Part shown: positions 19,834 through 28,502 of the stretch, in pieces
Position numbering within the stretch: the stretch's first letter is position 1
Layout of the letters: every line of letters starts with the position of its first letter
NCBI RefSeq assembly: GCF_039527675.1
Contig: NZ_BAAAKI010000010.1
Coordinates: 1 to 64,000 of the forward strand
Source: Luteococcus sanguinis
GTDB taxonomy: Bacteria > Actinomycetota > Actinomycetes > Propionibacteriales > Propionibacteriaceae
Length of the DNA: 64,000 nucleotides
Direction: 5' to 3'
The notes under the pieces: generated by a model
Told to the model about the DNA's origin: nothing
Seen by the model: the letters and a program-made list of their open reading frames with translations, nothing else
Databases searched by the model: none
Program-made: the position numbers and the translations under genes

Positions 19834-20711
19834 TCCTTCCCCAGGTCTCGGTGCATGACCGAGACCGGGATATCGCGTTCGCGGAGCCGTCGGGCGAATT
19901 CCTCGGTCATCGCGGTCGAGCGGTGCTTGCCACCCGTGCAGCCGATGGCGACCGTGACCTGGCGCTTGCCCTCGCGAAGGTAACCCGGACGAATGATCTC
20001 GAACAGGCGCTCCAGCTGGTCGAGGAAGGGAGTTGCCGCGTCCTGGCCCAGGACGTAGCCGGACACGGCCTCCGAGAGCCCGGTCTGGGGACGCAGCTCG
20101 GGAACCCAGTGCGGGTTCGGCAGGAAACGCACGTCCAGCACCAGGTCGGCGTCCAGCGGGATGCCGTTCTTGAAGCCGAAGCTCATCGCAGTGACGCGAA
20201 GTTGGCGTCCGAGGTCACCGCCGTAGGCGTCGGCCACCCTGCTGGAGAGCTGGTGGACGTTGATGTTGGTGGTGTCGATCACGATGTCGGCGGCGGCACG
20301 CAGGGTCGAGAGCATCCGGCGCTCCCGGTCGACGCCATCGAGCAGTCGTCCGTCGAACTGCAGCGGCAGCGGGCGTCTGGTGGATTCCTGCCGCTTCACG
20401 ATGACGGCGTCATCGGCCTCGAGGTAGAGCACCTCGGGGTCGATGCCCTCGGCCTGCACCTGCTCGAAGACCTGGCCCAGCTGTTCGAACATCTCGCGAG
20501 TGCGCACGTCCAGGACGACTGCGACGCGGTCGAACTCGTGTGACCGGCACAACCGGATCAGGCCGGGCAGCATCACCGGGGGCAGGTTGTCGACGACGTA
20601 CCAGCCGAGGTCCTCCATCACGTGGGCGGCGGTGCGCCGGCCGGCACCCGACAGCCCGGTGATGATCACCAGGCGAATGGGTTCGGCAGCCGGAGTGCTC
20701 GTAGTGGTCAC
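19830..20711 (-). CDS. rapZ: RapZ family nucleotide-binding protein
   Basis: P-loop protein of the RapZ/YvcJ family. Walker A is VIITGLSGAGRRTAAHVMED; C-terminal conserved blocks are MSFGFKNGIPLDADLV, DVRFLPNPHWVPELRP and TVAIGCTGGKHRSTAMTE. In E. coli RapZ is an RNA adaptor; the role in actinobacteria is less clear. Start set at the GTG at 20711 (293 residues) because CATAAT lies seven bases upstream, a leaderless arrangement. An in-frame ATG nine bases earlier would sit against the -10. Confidence 0.88.
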   Translation of the reverse strand: MTTTSTPAAEPIRLVIITGLSGAGRRTAAHVMEDLGWYVVDNLPPVMLPGLIRLCRSHEFDRVAVVLDVRTREMFEQLGQVFEQVQAEGIDPEVLYLEADDAVIVKRQESTRRPLPLQFDGRLLDGVDRERRMLSTLRAAADIVIDTTNINVHQLSSRVADAYGGDLGRQLRVTAMSFGFKNGIPLDADLVLDVRFLPNPHWVPELRPQTGLSEAVSGYVLGQDAATPFLDQLERLFEIIRPGYLREGKRQVTVAIGCTGGKHRSTAMTEEFARRLRERDIPVSVMHRDLGKE

Positions 20712-20718
20712 GCCGCCC

Positions 20719-20724
20719 ATTATG
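20719..20724 (-). promoter_or_regulatory. -10 element, leaderless rapZ promoter
   Basis: CATAAT on the minus strand, seven bases from the GTG at 20711, within the 53-base uvrC-rapZ gap. It does not carry the TTGTCR box seen on uvrC. Confidence 0.4.
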
Positions 20725-20764
20725 GCCGAGCCCCGAAGGGGCGGGGTCAGACCCGTGAACCTGC

Positions 20765-22729
20765 TCAGCCCTCGATCACTTCACCGGTGGTCATGTTGAT
20801 CGCCTCACCCGGCGCCTGAGAGGCCAGCGTCGTCACGATGGCATCGGCCAGCTTGGGGCCGAAGCCGGGCACCTGGGCGATGTCCTCGGCTGTGGCGGCG
20901 CGCAGCTTCTTGAGGCTGCCGAAGTGCTTGAGCAGGGCCTTGCGGCGGGTCTCCCCCAAACCGGGGACACCGTCGAGCACCGACTCGACCATCGCCCGCG
21001 AGCGCCGGCCACGATGGTGGCTGATCGCGAAGCGGTGCGCCTCGTCCCGCAGCCGCTGCAGCAGGTACAAGCCCTCGGAGGTGCGTGGGAGGATCACCGG
21101 ATACTCCTCGTCAGGCAGCCACACCTCCTCCAGACGCTTCGCCAGGCCGACCAGCGCGACCTCGTCCGCCAGCCCCAGCTCGGTGAGCACCTGCGCGGCG
21201 GCGGCCACCTGTGGCTGGCCACCGTCGACCACCACCAGGGCAGGGGCATAGGCGAACTTCCGCGGCGCCCCCGTGGTCGGATCGATGAGCATCGGCCCGT
21301 CCTCACCCTCGACCATCGACGCACGATCGTCCAGCAGCCGGCGGAAGCGGCGGGTCAACACCTCATTCATGGCGCGCAGGTCGTCGCTGCCCTCGAAGGA
21401 ACGGATCACGAACCGCCGATACTCGCTCTTGCGCGGCAGGCCGTCCTCGAAGACGACCATCGAGCCGACCACCTCGGTTCCCTGCAGGTGCGAGATGTCG
21501 TAGCACTCGATGCGCAGTGGCGCCATCGGCAGGGCGAGTGCGTCGCGGATCTCCTCCAATGCCCGATTGCGTGTCGACAAGTCGCTCGCACGTTTTATCC
21601 TGTGCTGCTGCAACGCCTCGGACGCATTCCTGGTCACGGTGTCGAGCAGGGTCTTCTTGTCACCTCGCTGGGGGACGCGGATGTGCACCCGCGCGCCGCG
21701 CTGTTCGGCCAACAATTCCTCGAGCACGGGTCCGGATGAGGGCATCACCGGCACCAGCACCTCGCGCGGGATGCGGGCATTCTCGGTGTCAGGCTCCGAA
21801 CCGTAGATCTGCAGCAGGAACTGTTCGACGAGTTCCTCGGTGGGGGCGTCGTCGGCCCGGTCGGCGACCCACCCGCGCTCGCCGCGCACCCGTCCACCGC
21901 GGACGTGGAAGATGTGCACCGCGACCTCGAGCGGGTCCTCCACCAGGGCGACGACGTCGGCGTCCGTGCCGTCGTCCAGCACGATCGCATTCTTCTCCGT
22001 GGCCTGCCGCAGCGCGACGAGCTGGTCGCGGTAGACGGCGGCCTTCTCGAACTCCATCTGTTCGCTGGCCGTCTTCATCTGCCGCTCGACCTTGCGGGTC
22101 AGCTGCCCCGTCTGACCTGCCATGAAGGAGGCAAAGTCCGAGACGATCTCGCGGTGCGCCTCGGGGGTGATCCGGCCGACGCACGGCGCGGAACACTTGC
22201 CGATGTAGCCCAGCAGGCAGGGACGACCGGCCGAGCGCGCGTTGTTGAAAACCCCCGTGCTGCACGAGCGCATCGGGAAGACGTGCAACAGCGCGTCCAC
22301 GGTCTCGCGGATCGCCCACGCCTGACCGAAGGGGCCGTAGTAGCGCCAGCCCTTGCGCTTCGCGCCGCGACCGACGAAGACCCGCGGATACTCCTCGCTC
22401 CAGGTGAGGCAGAGCCAGGGGTAGGACTTGTCGTCGCGGTACTTCACGTTGAATCGAGGGTCGTACTGCTGGATCCACGTGTACTCGAGCTGCAGGCTCT
22501 CCAGCTCGTTCTGCACCACGGTCCACTCGACCTTCGCAGCGGTTCGCACCATCGTCTGGGTGCGGAAGTGCAACCCGGCCGGGTCGGCAAAGTAGGAGTT
22601 GAGCCGCTGGCGCAGGTTCTTGGCCTTGCCGACGTAGATGACCTGGTCGTGCGCGTCACTGAAGCGGTAGACCCCCGGATCGGTCGGGATCGTCCCCGGT
22701 TTCGGGCGATAGGTGGAGGGGTCGGCCAT
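20765..22729 (-). CDS. uvrC: Excinuclease ABC subunit C
   Basis: Dual-incision nuclease of nucleotide excision repair. 654 residues. N-terminal GIY-YIG domain (GVYRFSDAHDQVIYVGKAKN, about 20-40), UVR motif for UvrB contact (TASEQMEFEKAAVYRDQLVA region), RNase H-like 3'/5' nuclease core (RIECYDISHLQGTEVVGSMV, VVDGGQPQ) and terminal helix-hairpin-helix repeats (VPGLGETRRKALLKHFGSL). Start moved from 22759 to the ATG at 22729 because a TAGACT -10 lies seven bases upstream. The promoter carries the damage-type box. Confidence 0.95.
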   Translation of the reverse strand: MADPSTYRPKPGTIPTDPGVYRFSDAHDQVIYVGKAKNLRQRLNSYFADPAGLHFRTQTMVRTAAKVEWTVVQNELESLQLEYTWIQQYDPRFNVKYRDDKSYPWLCLTWSEEYPRVFVGRGAKRKGWRYYGPFGQAWAIRETVDALLHVFPMRSCSTGVFNNARSAGRPCLLGYIGKCSAPCVGRITPEAHREIVSDFASFMAGQTGQLTRKVERQMKTASEQMEFEKAAVYRDQLVALRQATEKNAIVLDDGTDADVVALVEDPLEVAVHIFHVRGGRVRGERGWVADRADDAPTEELVEQFLLQIYGSEPDTENARIPREVLVPVMPSSGPVLEELLAEQRGARVHIRVPQRGDKKTLLDTVTRNASEALQQHRIKRASDLSTRNRALEEIRDALALPMAPLRIECYDISHLQGTEVVGSMVVFEDGLPRKSEYRRFVIRSFEGSDDLRAMNEVLTRRFRRLLDDRASMVEGEDGPMLIDPTTGAPRKFAYAPALVVVDGGQPQVAAAAQVLTELGLADEVALVGLAKRLEEVWLPDEEYPVILPRTSEGLYLLQRLRDEAHRFAISHHRGRRSRAMVESVLDGVPGLGETRRKALLKHFGSLKKLRAATAEDIAQVPGFGPKLADAIVTTLASQAPGEAINMTTGEVIEG

Positions 22730-22736
22730 GGTTGCG

Positions 22737-22759
22737 AGTCTAGGGGCGGCCTCCGACAC
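22737..22759 (-). promoter_or_regulatory. RecA-independent (PafBC-type) damage promoter of uvrC, leaderless
   Basis: On the minus strand GTGTCG (22754-22759), 11 bases, TAGACT (22737-22742), seven bases, ATG of uvrC. This fits the TTGTCR-N11-TANNNT consensus known for mycobacterial RecA-independent damage promoters, with one mismatch in the box. Confidence 0.6.
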
Positions 22760-22853
22760 TGCCCATCACCGCGAACTCGCCTCCCAGCGGTGCGGTCCCC
22801 CCGCCACCGGGACCGTGCTGACCGCCGCCGGGACCGCCCCGTTGGCCGTGCTG

Positions 22854-22898
22854 AAAGTTCTGGGCCCGAAAGCTCTGGGCCCAAAAGTTCTGGGGCTG
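22854..22898. repeat. Intergenic tandem repeat, 3 x 15 bp
   Basis: Three successive imperfect copies of a 15-base unit (first copy AAAGTTCTGGGCCCG) in the 417-base uvrC-Rieske gap. No credible gene covers it on either strand. The rest of the gap shows only the uvrC promoter at one end and the Rieske -10 at the other. Confidence 0.75.
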
Positions 22899-23108
22899 TG
22901 GTGTTGGTTGCGACTGGCGGGCCAGCGGAGCCGGGGCGGCGTGGGCACGTCATGCATGCTGGGCAGCCGGGAAAGGAGCTCCGAGGTTGTCCCGTTCTCG
23001 AGGTGCTGTTCCGCACCCCAGCCGCCCTGGCCATGTGTGGCCCATGTGGACCCTGTGGCGATCCCCGAGTAGCTCGGATGCCCCTGCGGCGGGTTGCCAT
23101 ACGGGCGT

Positions 23109-23114
23109 TAGGGT
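23109..23114 (+). promoter_or_regulatory. -10 element of the Rieske gene
   Basis: TAGGGT about 32 bases before the ATG at 23147. The short leader contains GAGAGGA as ribosome-binding site. No clear -35. Confidence 0.4.
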
Positions 23115-23146
23115 GGGGCCAGACGCATCACCGAGAGGACCTCACC

Positions 23147-23545
23147 ATGACCCCCGCTTCCCGACGTACCCTGCTCAAGACCGGCGGCCTGGCTGCTGCC
23201 GGGATCGGTGCGGCTTCGGTGGCCGGCTGCTCCTCGCCGGAGAAGATCAGCGGTGGCGCCACCTCCGTGGCCGCGGCCGACATTCCCCTCGGCAGCGGCA
23301 AGGTGCTCGAAGGCACCAACTACGTCGTGACCCAGCCCACCCAGGGAAAGTTCTGCGCCTTCGTGCGCACCTGCCCGCACGCCGGCTGCGCCGTCCAGAA
23401 GGTTCAGGAGGCTGAGATCATCTGTACCTGCCACGACTCACGCTTCTCGATCGCCGACGGCTCCTACCTCAGCGGCCCCGCGAAGGCGCCGCTGGGTGCT
23501 GCGAATGCGACGCTGAGCGGCGACACCGTCAACATCACGGCCTGA
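23147..23545 (+). CDS. Exported Rieske (2Fe-2S) protein
   Basis: 132-residue protein with a single Rieske domain. Cluster ligands are in CPHAGCAV (Cys, His) and CTCHDSRFSIADG (Cys, His). The N-terminus, TPASRRTLLKTGGL, is a Tat-type signal with an arginine pair, and SVAGCSS reads as a lipobox, so the folded protein is probably Tat-exported and membrane anchored. It is a stand-alone Rieske protein, not the QcrA subunit, and no partner oxidoreductase is adjacent. GAGAGGA seven bases before the ATG. The electron partner is unknown. Confidence 0.88.
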   Translation: MTPASRRTLLKTGGLAAAGIGAASVAGCSSPEKISGGATSVAAADIPLGSGKVLEGTNYVVTQPTQGKFCAFVRTCPHAGCAVQKVQEAEIICTCHDSRFSIADGSYLSGPAKAPLGAANATLSGDTVNITA

Positions 23546-23559
23546 ACCTCACGACCGCA

Positions 23560-23924
23560 ATGGGCGGTCACCGCGCGACGAACGTCGAAGACATCAACGC
23601 GCTGGCACTAGCCCTGCTCGGCCTCATGCGCGAGGACGGGCCTGGCGCACCCGGTCCAGGGGGCCGGGAAGAAGACCACCTGCTTGCATGAGACCGCGCC
23701 CCAACGCGCTGGACGACAGCGACAGCGCCTGGACGACGTCATCTGCCGCTGGGCGCTGGAGGAAGCCCACCAGCCCCTGGCCCCGGACCTTGGTTCGCCT
23801 TGTGCAGCACCGCCCATTTTCGACCGACATCCCCTCGTACGGGTGTGCCGGCACCGGCTCGGCGAGGCGGATCCCGACGGCCTGCACGAGGTCTTGACCG
23901 AGGCGTGCCTGAGGCGCGGCCCCC
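23560..23924 (+). pseudogene. Decayed MmcQ/YjbR-like gene
   Basis: Starting 15 bases after the Rieske stop, an ATG at 23560 opens a 43-codon frame (NVEDINALALALLGLMREDG, then stop at 23689-23691). A neighbouring frame continues with LDDVICRWALEEA and then FDRHPLVRV followed by GEADPDGLHEVLTEACLRR. Order and spacing resemble a YjbR/MmcQ protein (ALALPG start; HPxVLVRL then DPDELxEVLTEAW). The middle is scrambled between frames, so I read it as a frameshifted remnant. It runs up to the uvrA stop at 23925. Similarity is judged by eye only. Confidence 0.4.
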
Positions 23925-26900
23925 TCACGAAGGAGTGGCTGGCGCGCTCTTCCTGGCTGTCGCCTTCTTGGCTGTCGTCCTGCTCGCGGTTGCCTTCTTG
24001 GCTGTCGTCTTGCTCGCGGTTTTCTTCTTGCTCGCGGTTGTCTTCTTGATCGGCGCCGGAGTCTCCCCGACCAAGGCTGCCTGTCCCATCGGCACCTCCC
24101 GTCCCTTGAGCATCGGCGCGAGGAAGGTGCCCGTGTGGCTGGCGGGGTGCACCGCGACCTCCTCGGGCGTTCCCACCACGAGTACCGCGCCACCGCGGGA
24201 GCCGCCCTCGGGACCCATGTCGATCACGTGGTCGGCGGTCTTGATCACGTCCAGGTTGTGCTCGATCACGACGACCGTGTTGCCTTGGTCGACGAGCTTG
24301 CCAAGCACCTGCAGCAACCTGCGGATGTCCTCGAAGTGCAGGCCGGTGGTGGGTTCGTCGAGCACGTACAGGGTCCGACCGGTGGAGCGCTTCTGCAGTT
24401 CGGCTGCCAGCTTCACGCGCTGTGCTTCACCGCCGGACAGTGTCGTGGCCGGCTGCCCGAGCCGGACATAGCCGAGGCCGACCTCGACCAAGGTCTCCAG
24501 GTGCCGCGAGATTGAGCCGATGGCGGCGAAGAACTCCGCGCCCTCCTCGATCGGCATGTCCAGCACCTCGCTGATCGACTTGCCCTTGTAGTGCACCTCA
24601 AGGGTCTCGCGGTTGTAGCGAGCCCCGTGGCAGACCTCGCACGGCACGAACACGTCAGGGAGGAAGTTCATCTCGATCTTGATCGTGCCGTCGCCCATGC
24701 AGTTCTCGCAGCGTCCGCCCTTCACGTTGAAGGAGAAGCGGCCCGGCTGGTAGCCGCGCACCTTCGCCTCGGGGGTCTGCGCGAAGAGCGTCCGGATCTT
24801 GTCGAAGACGCCCGTGTAGGTGGCCGGGTTCGAGCGTGGGGTGCGCCCGATCGGCGACTGGTCGACGTGGATCACCTTGTCGATGTTCTGCACACCCGTG
24901 ATCGAGTCATGGCGCCCGGGGACGGCCTTGGCCGAGTAGATCTGCTTGGCCAAGGAGGTGTAGAGGATGCCGTTGACCAGTGACGACTTGCCCGATCCGG
25001 AGACGCCCGTCACCGCGGTCAGCGTGCCCAGCGGGAAGCTGACGTCCACATTGCGCAGATTGTTCTCCCGGGCACCGTGCACCGTCAGCGCCTGCCCATT
25101 GCCCGGACGACGTACCGCGGGCAGCGGGATCTCGCGGCGGCCGGACAGGTAGGCACCGGTCAACGACGAGGGACTGGCCAACAACTCGCTGACCGGGCCG
25201 GAGACGACGACGTGGCCGCCGTGCTCCCCCGCGCCCGGGCCGATGTCGACCGCCCAGTCGGCCACCCGGATGGTGTCTTCGTCGTGCTCGACCACGATCA
25301 GGGTGTTGCCGAGGTCCCGCAGCCGCTCCAGGGTCTGGATCAGGCGGTGGTTGTCCCGCTGGTGCAGGCCGATGGACGGCTCGTCCAGCACGTAGAGCAC
25401 GCCCACCAGACCGGAGCCGATCTGCGTCGCCAGCCGGATGCGCTGCGCCTCCCCACCGGACAACGTCCCGGCGGCGCGGGACAGCGAAAGGTAGTCCAGG
25501 CCGACGTCCAGCAGGAAGCGCAACCGCTCATTGATCTCCTTGACCAGTCGCTCGGCGATCTGGCGGTCGCGGTCGGAGAGCTGGATGTCGCCCAGGAACT
25601 CGGCCAGTTCACCGATCGACAGACCGGAAAGCTGGGCAATGTTGCGACCGTCCACCGTCACGGCCAACGAGGTGGGCTTCAGCCGCGCACCCCGGCAGGC
25701 ACCACAGGGGATCTCGCGCAGGTAACCACCCCATCGGTCGCGCGCGGAGTCGGTCTCGGCCTCGTCATAGCGGCGACGGACGTAGCGCAGCACGCCCTCG
25801 TAGCGCTGGGTGAAGGTCCGGGAGCGCCCGAAGCGGTTCCGATAGCTGACGTATACGGGGTTGTCGACGCCGTTGAGCACCAGCCCCTGGACCGTAGCGG
25901 GCAGGTCGCGCCAGGGAGTGCGGGTGGAGAAACCGTGCTCTGAGGCCATGGACGCGAAGACGTGCTCGTAGTGCCCCGCGACGTGCGCGCTGGCCCACGG
26001 CGCGATCGCACCCTCGGACAGGCTCTTGGAGCGGTCAGGGACGACGAGTTCTGGATCCACTTCCAAGGTGGTGCCCAACCCCGAGCACGCGGGGCAGGCA
26101 CCCCACGGCCCGTTGAAGGAGAACTGTCGCGGCTCCAACTCCTCGATCGAGATGTCGTGCTCGTTGGGGCAGGCCATCTTCTCCGAGTAGCGCCGCTCCC
26201 GCTCCGGGTCGTCGGCGGCGCGGTCGACGAAGTCCACCCCGACCACGCCCTGGGCGAGCCCCAGCGCGGTCTCCACCGAGTCGGTGATGCGCTGCTTCGC
26301 CGTCGCCTTGACCGCGACCCGGTCGACGACGACATCGATCGCGTGCTTCTTCTGCTTGTCCAGGGCCGGGACCTCGGCGAGCTGGAAGACCTCACCATCC
26401 ACCCGGACGCGTGAATAACCGTCCTGGCTGAGCTGGCGGAAGAGGTCGACGTACTCACCCTTGCGTCCGCGGACGACGGGCGCCAGCACCTGGAAACGCG
26501 TCCCCTCGGGCAGCGCCATCAGCCGGTCGACGATCTGTTGGGGGGTCTGCCGTCCGATGGCCTCCCCGCAGATGGGGCAGTGCGGCACGCCGATGCGTGC
26601 GAACATGAGACGCAGGTAGTCGTAGACCTCGGTGATGGTGCCGACGGTCGAGCGCGGGTTCTTCGAGGTCGACTTCTGGTCGATCGACACCGCCGGCGAA
26701 AGGCCCTCGATGAAGTCGACATCCGGCTTGTCCATCTGGCCCAGGAACTGGCGCGCGTACGCCGACAGCGACTCGACATAACGCCGCTGCCCCTCGGCGA
26801 AGATGGTGTCGAAGGCGAGCGAGGACTTTCCCGAGCCGGACAGACCGGTGAAGACGATCAGGGCATCGCGCGGCAGGTCCAGGGAGACATTGCGCAGGTT

Positions 26901-26939
26901 GTGCTCGCGGGCGCCGCGGACGATGAGTCGGTCATTCAC
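23925..26939 (-). CDS. uvrA: Excinuclease ABC subunit A
   Basis: Damage-recognition ATPase of nucleotide excision repair. 1004 residues, longer than usual (about 940-970). Two ABC modules: first Walker A FTGLSGSGKSSLAFDTIFAE (about 32) and second VTGVSGSGKSSLVNGIL; zinc-finger Cys pairs in CPICGEA, CPACSGLG, CGACRGARL, CENCMGDG and CEVCHGARYN. Past about residue 950 is a Lys/Thr/Ala-rich tail (KKTTASKKKTASKTT and repeats) encoded by a 30-bp tandem repeat. GTG start at 26939 is fixed by a TATTCT -10 seven bases upstream with a perfect TTGTCG damage box; a frame open to 27023 is rejected. Confidence 0.95.
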   Translation of the reverse strand: MNDRLIVRGAREHNLRNVSLDLPRDALIVFTGLSGSGKSSLAFDTIFAEGQRRYVESLSAYARQFLGQMDKPDVDFIEGLSPAVSIDQKSTSKNPRSTVGTITEVYDYLRLMFARIGVPHCPICGEAIGRQTPQQIVDRLMALPEGTRFQVLAPVVRGRKGEYVDLFRQLSQDGYSRVRVDGEVFQLAEVPALDKQKKHAIDVVVDRVAVKATAKQRITDSVETALGLAQGVVGVDFVDRAADDPERERRYSEKMACPNEHDISIEELEPRQFSFNGPWGACPACSGLGTTLEVDPELVVPDRSKSLSEGAIAPWASAHVAGHYEHVFASMASEHGFSTRTPWRDLPATVQGLVLNGVDNPVYVSYRNRFGRSRTFTQRYEGVLRYVRRRYDEAETDSARDRWGGYLREIPCGACRGARLKPTSLAVTVDGRNIAQLSGLSIGELAEFLGDIQLSDRDRQIAERLVKEINERLRFLLDVGLDYLSLSRAAGTLSGGEAQRIRLATQIGSGLVGVLYVLDEPSIGLHQRDNHRLIQTLERLRDLGNTLIVVEHDEDTIRVADWAVDIGPGAGEHGGHVVVSGPVSELLASPSSLTGAYLSGRREIPLPAVRRPGNGQALTVHGARENNLRNVDVSFPLGTLTAVTGVSGSGKSSLVNGILYTSLAKQIYSAKAVPGRHDSITGVQNIDKVIHVDQSPIGRTPRSNPATYTGVFDKIRTLFAQTPEAKVRGYQPGRFSFNVKGGRCENCMGDGTIKIEMNFLPDVFVPCEVCHGARYNRETLEVHYKGKSISEVLDMPIEEGAEFFAAIGSISRHLETLVEVGLGYVRLGQPATTLSGGEAQRVKLAAELQKRSTGRTLYVLDEPTTGLHFEDIRRLLQVLGKLVDQGNTVVVIEHNLDVIKTADHVIDMGPEGGSRGGAVLVVGTPEEVAVHPASHTGTFLAPMLKGREVPMGQAALVGETPAPIKKTTASKKKTASKTTAKKATASRTTAKKATARKSAPATPS
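23962..24021 (-). repeat. 30-bp tandem repeat coding the UvrA tail
   Basis: Two head-to-tail 30-base units (23962-23991 and 23992-24021) differing at a single base, with shorter partial copies following. In frame with uvrA they encode a repeated ten-residue Lys/Ala/Thr block. Confidence 0.8.
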
Positions 26940-26946
26940 GCTGGCA

Positions 26947-26969
26947 AGAATAGGGGGGCCCTCCGACAA
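26947..26969 (-). promoter_or_regulatory. RecA-independent (PafBC-type) damage promoter of uvrA, leaderless
   Basis: Minus strand: TTGTCG (26964-26969), 11 bases, TATTCT (26947-26952), seven bases, GTG of uvrA. The box matches TTGTCR perfectly. A divergent leaderless promoter for the MDMPI gene lies 59 bases away. Confidence 0.7.
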
Positions 26970-27010
26970 AACTTGGGCACCGTCGCTCGCACCCACCCCG
27001 AGGGGTTGGT

Positions 27011-27016
27011 TAGGTT
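27011..27016 (+). promoter_or_regulatory. -10 element, leaderless MDMPI promoter
   Basis: TAGGTT with a seven-base gap to the ATG at 27024. No Shine-Dalgarno and no TTGTCR box at the expected position, unlike divergent uvrA. Confidence 0.55.
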
Positions 27017-27023
27017 TGGACAC

Positions 27024-27761
27024 ATGAGTGACCTCGGCACGCCATCAGAGCTGCCTGATCAAGTCTCCGTGGCGCAGCTGCGACGCCGCGAACGGGAGGC
27101 CACCCAGAGCCTGCTCGGGGACACCATCACGATTGGTGATCAGGACTGGCAGGAGGCCTCACGCCTCCCCGGCTGGACCCGGGCGCACGTAGCGACCCAC
27201 ATCGCCCGCAATGCCGATGCCCTGCGCCGCAGCGTGACCGGCCTGTTGAACCACACCTCGACGCGCATGTACCCCTCGGAGGCGGAGAAGGTGGCCGACC
27301 TGGAGGCCGGTTCCCTGCGCGGGGCGCTGGAACTGCAGATCGACCTCGACACCTCCGCCGGCGAACTCTCCCATGCCTTCGACCAGCTCGAGGACGTCGA
27401 CCCCGACGAGGTGGTCCAGCTGGCTCCCGGCCAGCGGGTGAGCGTGCGCCAGTTGCCCTTGGCACGGTTGAACGAGGTCGTGCTGCACCATGTCGACCTG
27501 GACTGCGGCTACACCGCCGAGATGGTGGACGGTGACATCGCGCGCTGGCTGCTTGAGTGGAACTTTTCGCTGATCGGCGACTCCGACCTCTTCCCCGCCC
27601 TCGAGGTGTGCTCCCACTCCGGCTGGCATGCGCGCATCGGGGGCCCCGGGCGGCCCACGACCGTGCGTGGCACCGATGCCCGTCTGCTGTGCTGGCTGAC
27701 GGGCCGCGCGGGTGCTGAACTGATCGAGGGCGCCGACGACGTCGAACTGCCAACCTGGTGA
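27024..27761 (+). CDS. Maleylpyruvate isomerase-like (MDMPI/DinB) protein
   Basis: 245-residue protein of the mycothiol-dependent maleylpyruvate isomerase superfamily. The N-terminal DinB-like helical bundle carries ASRLPGWTRAHVATHIARNA, with the usual metal-ligand His, and LNEVVLHHVDLDCGY with the second His pair. The C-terminal MDMPI_C domain follows from about residue 170 (DLFPALEVCSHSGWHARIG). Substrate unknown; many family members are thiol-transferases or detoxification enzymes. It pairs with the MBL hydrolase 15 bases downstream. Confidence 0.85.
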   Translation: MSDLGTPSELPDQVSVAQLRRREREATQSLLGDTITIGDQDWQEASRLPGWTRAHVATHIARNADALRRSVTGLLNHTSTRMYPSEAEKVADLEAGSLRGALELQIDLDTSAGELSHAFDQLEDVDPDEVVQLAPGQRVSVRQLPLARLNEVVLHHVDLDCGYTAEMVDGDIARWLLEWNFSLIGDSDLFPALEVCSHSGWHARIGGPGRPTTVRGTDARLLCWLTGRAGAELIEGADDVELPTW

Positions 27762-27776
27762 CGAGAGGATTCCTTG

Positions 27777-28400
27777 ATGGGTTTCACGCTGGGCAATGGG
27801 TTGACCTGCCACCAGGTGGTGGTCGGTGCGCTGAAGAACAATGCCTACCTGCTCACCGATGACAACGGGCACACCCTGCTCATCGACGCTGCGGACGACG
27901 CCGAGTCACTGGTGGAGATGGTCGACGGCCGCGCCGTGAGCGACATCGTCACCACCCACCGCCACCACGACCACATCGGCGCACTGGCCGAGATGGTCGC
28001 CCGCACCGGTGCCACCCCCTGGTGCGGCAGCCCGGACGCCGAGGCTATCGAGCAGGCCACCGGTATCCAGAGCCGCGGGCTGTGGACCGGTGACCACATC
28101 ATGCTCGGTGCCCAACGGATCGACGTGATCGGTCTGGTTGGCCACACCCCTGGTTCGATCACGCTCGCAGTTCGCGCCGACACCGGCCCGACCCACCTGT
28201 TCACCGGCGACTGCCTGTTCCCCGGTGGGGTGGGCAAGACGTCCACCTCGAAGGACTTCACGGCACTGATGGACGACGTGACGCGCGAGCTCTTCGATGC
28301 CTTCCCGGACGACACGCTGGTCCACCCCGGCCACGGAAGCCCGACCCGGCTCGGCGCCGAGCGGCCACATCTGGCCGAATGGCGAGCCCGGGGCTGGTGA
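27777..28400 (+). CDS. MBL-fold metallo-hydrolase, glyoxalase II-like
   Basis: 207-residue metallo-beta-lactamase-fold hydrolase. Zinc-ligand motifs are THRHHDHIGALAEM, GHTPGSITLAVR, FTGDCLFPGGVGKTS and VHPGHGSPTRLG, all intact. It likely acts on a thioester (mycothiol hemithioacetal chemistry is an inference from its MDMPI neighbour). GAGAGGA precedes the ATG at 27777; a TTG directly before it is in frame but less likely. Same transcript as the upstream gene. Confidence 0.88.
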   Translation: MGFTLGNGLTCHQVVVGALKNNAYLLTDDNGHTLLIDAADDAESLVEMVDGRAVSDIVTTHRHHDHIGALAEMVARTGATPWCGSPDAEAIEQATGIQSRGLWTGDHIMLGAQRIDVIGLVGHTPGSITLAVRADTGPTHLFTGDCLFPGGVGKTSTSKDFTALMDDVTRELFDAFPDDTLVHPGHGSPTRLGAERPHLAEWRARGW

Positions 28401-28444
28401 GCCTCCTGCCCGGGCGGTGATCCCTGCCCCGACGAGCCAGCGTC

Positions 28445-28450
28445 TAGGGT
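28445..28450 (+). promoter_or_regulatory. -10 element upstream of the Cys-rich membrane protein
   Basis: TAGGGT about 52 bases before the ATG at 28503, giving a leader of roughly 45 bases that ends in GGGAGGT. No clear -35. Confidence 0.4.
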
Positions 28451-28502
28451 GGTGGTGCCAGGCGGCCTGATCCCGGGTCGTCTCTCGAGGGAGGTATGGG
28501 AC

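Noticed and set aside
23962..24021. CRISPR-like repeat
   Set aside because: The units are contiguous without spacers and lie in frame in uvrA; this is a coding tandem repeat.
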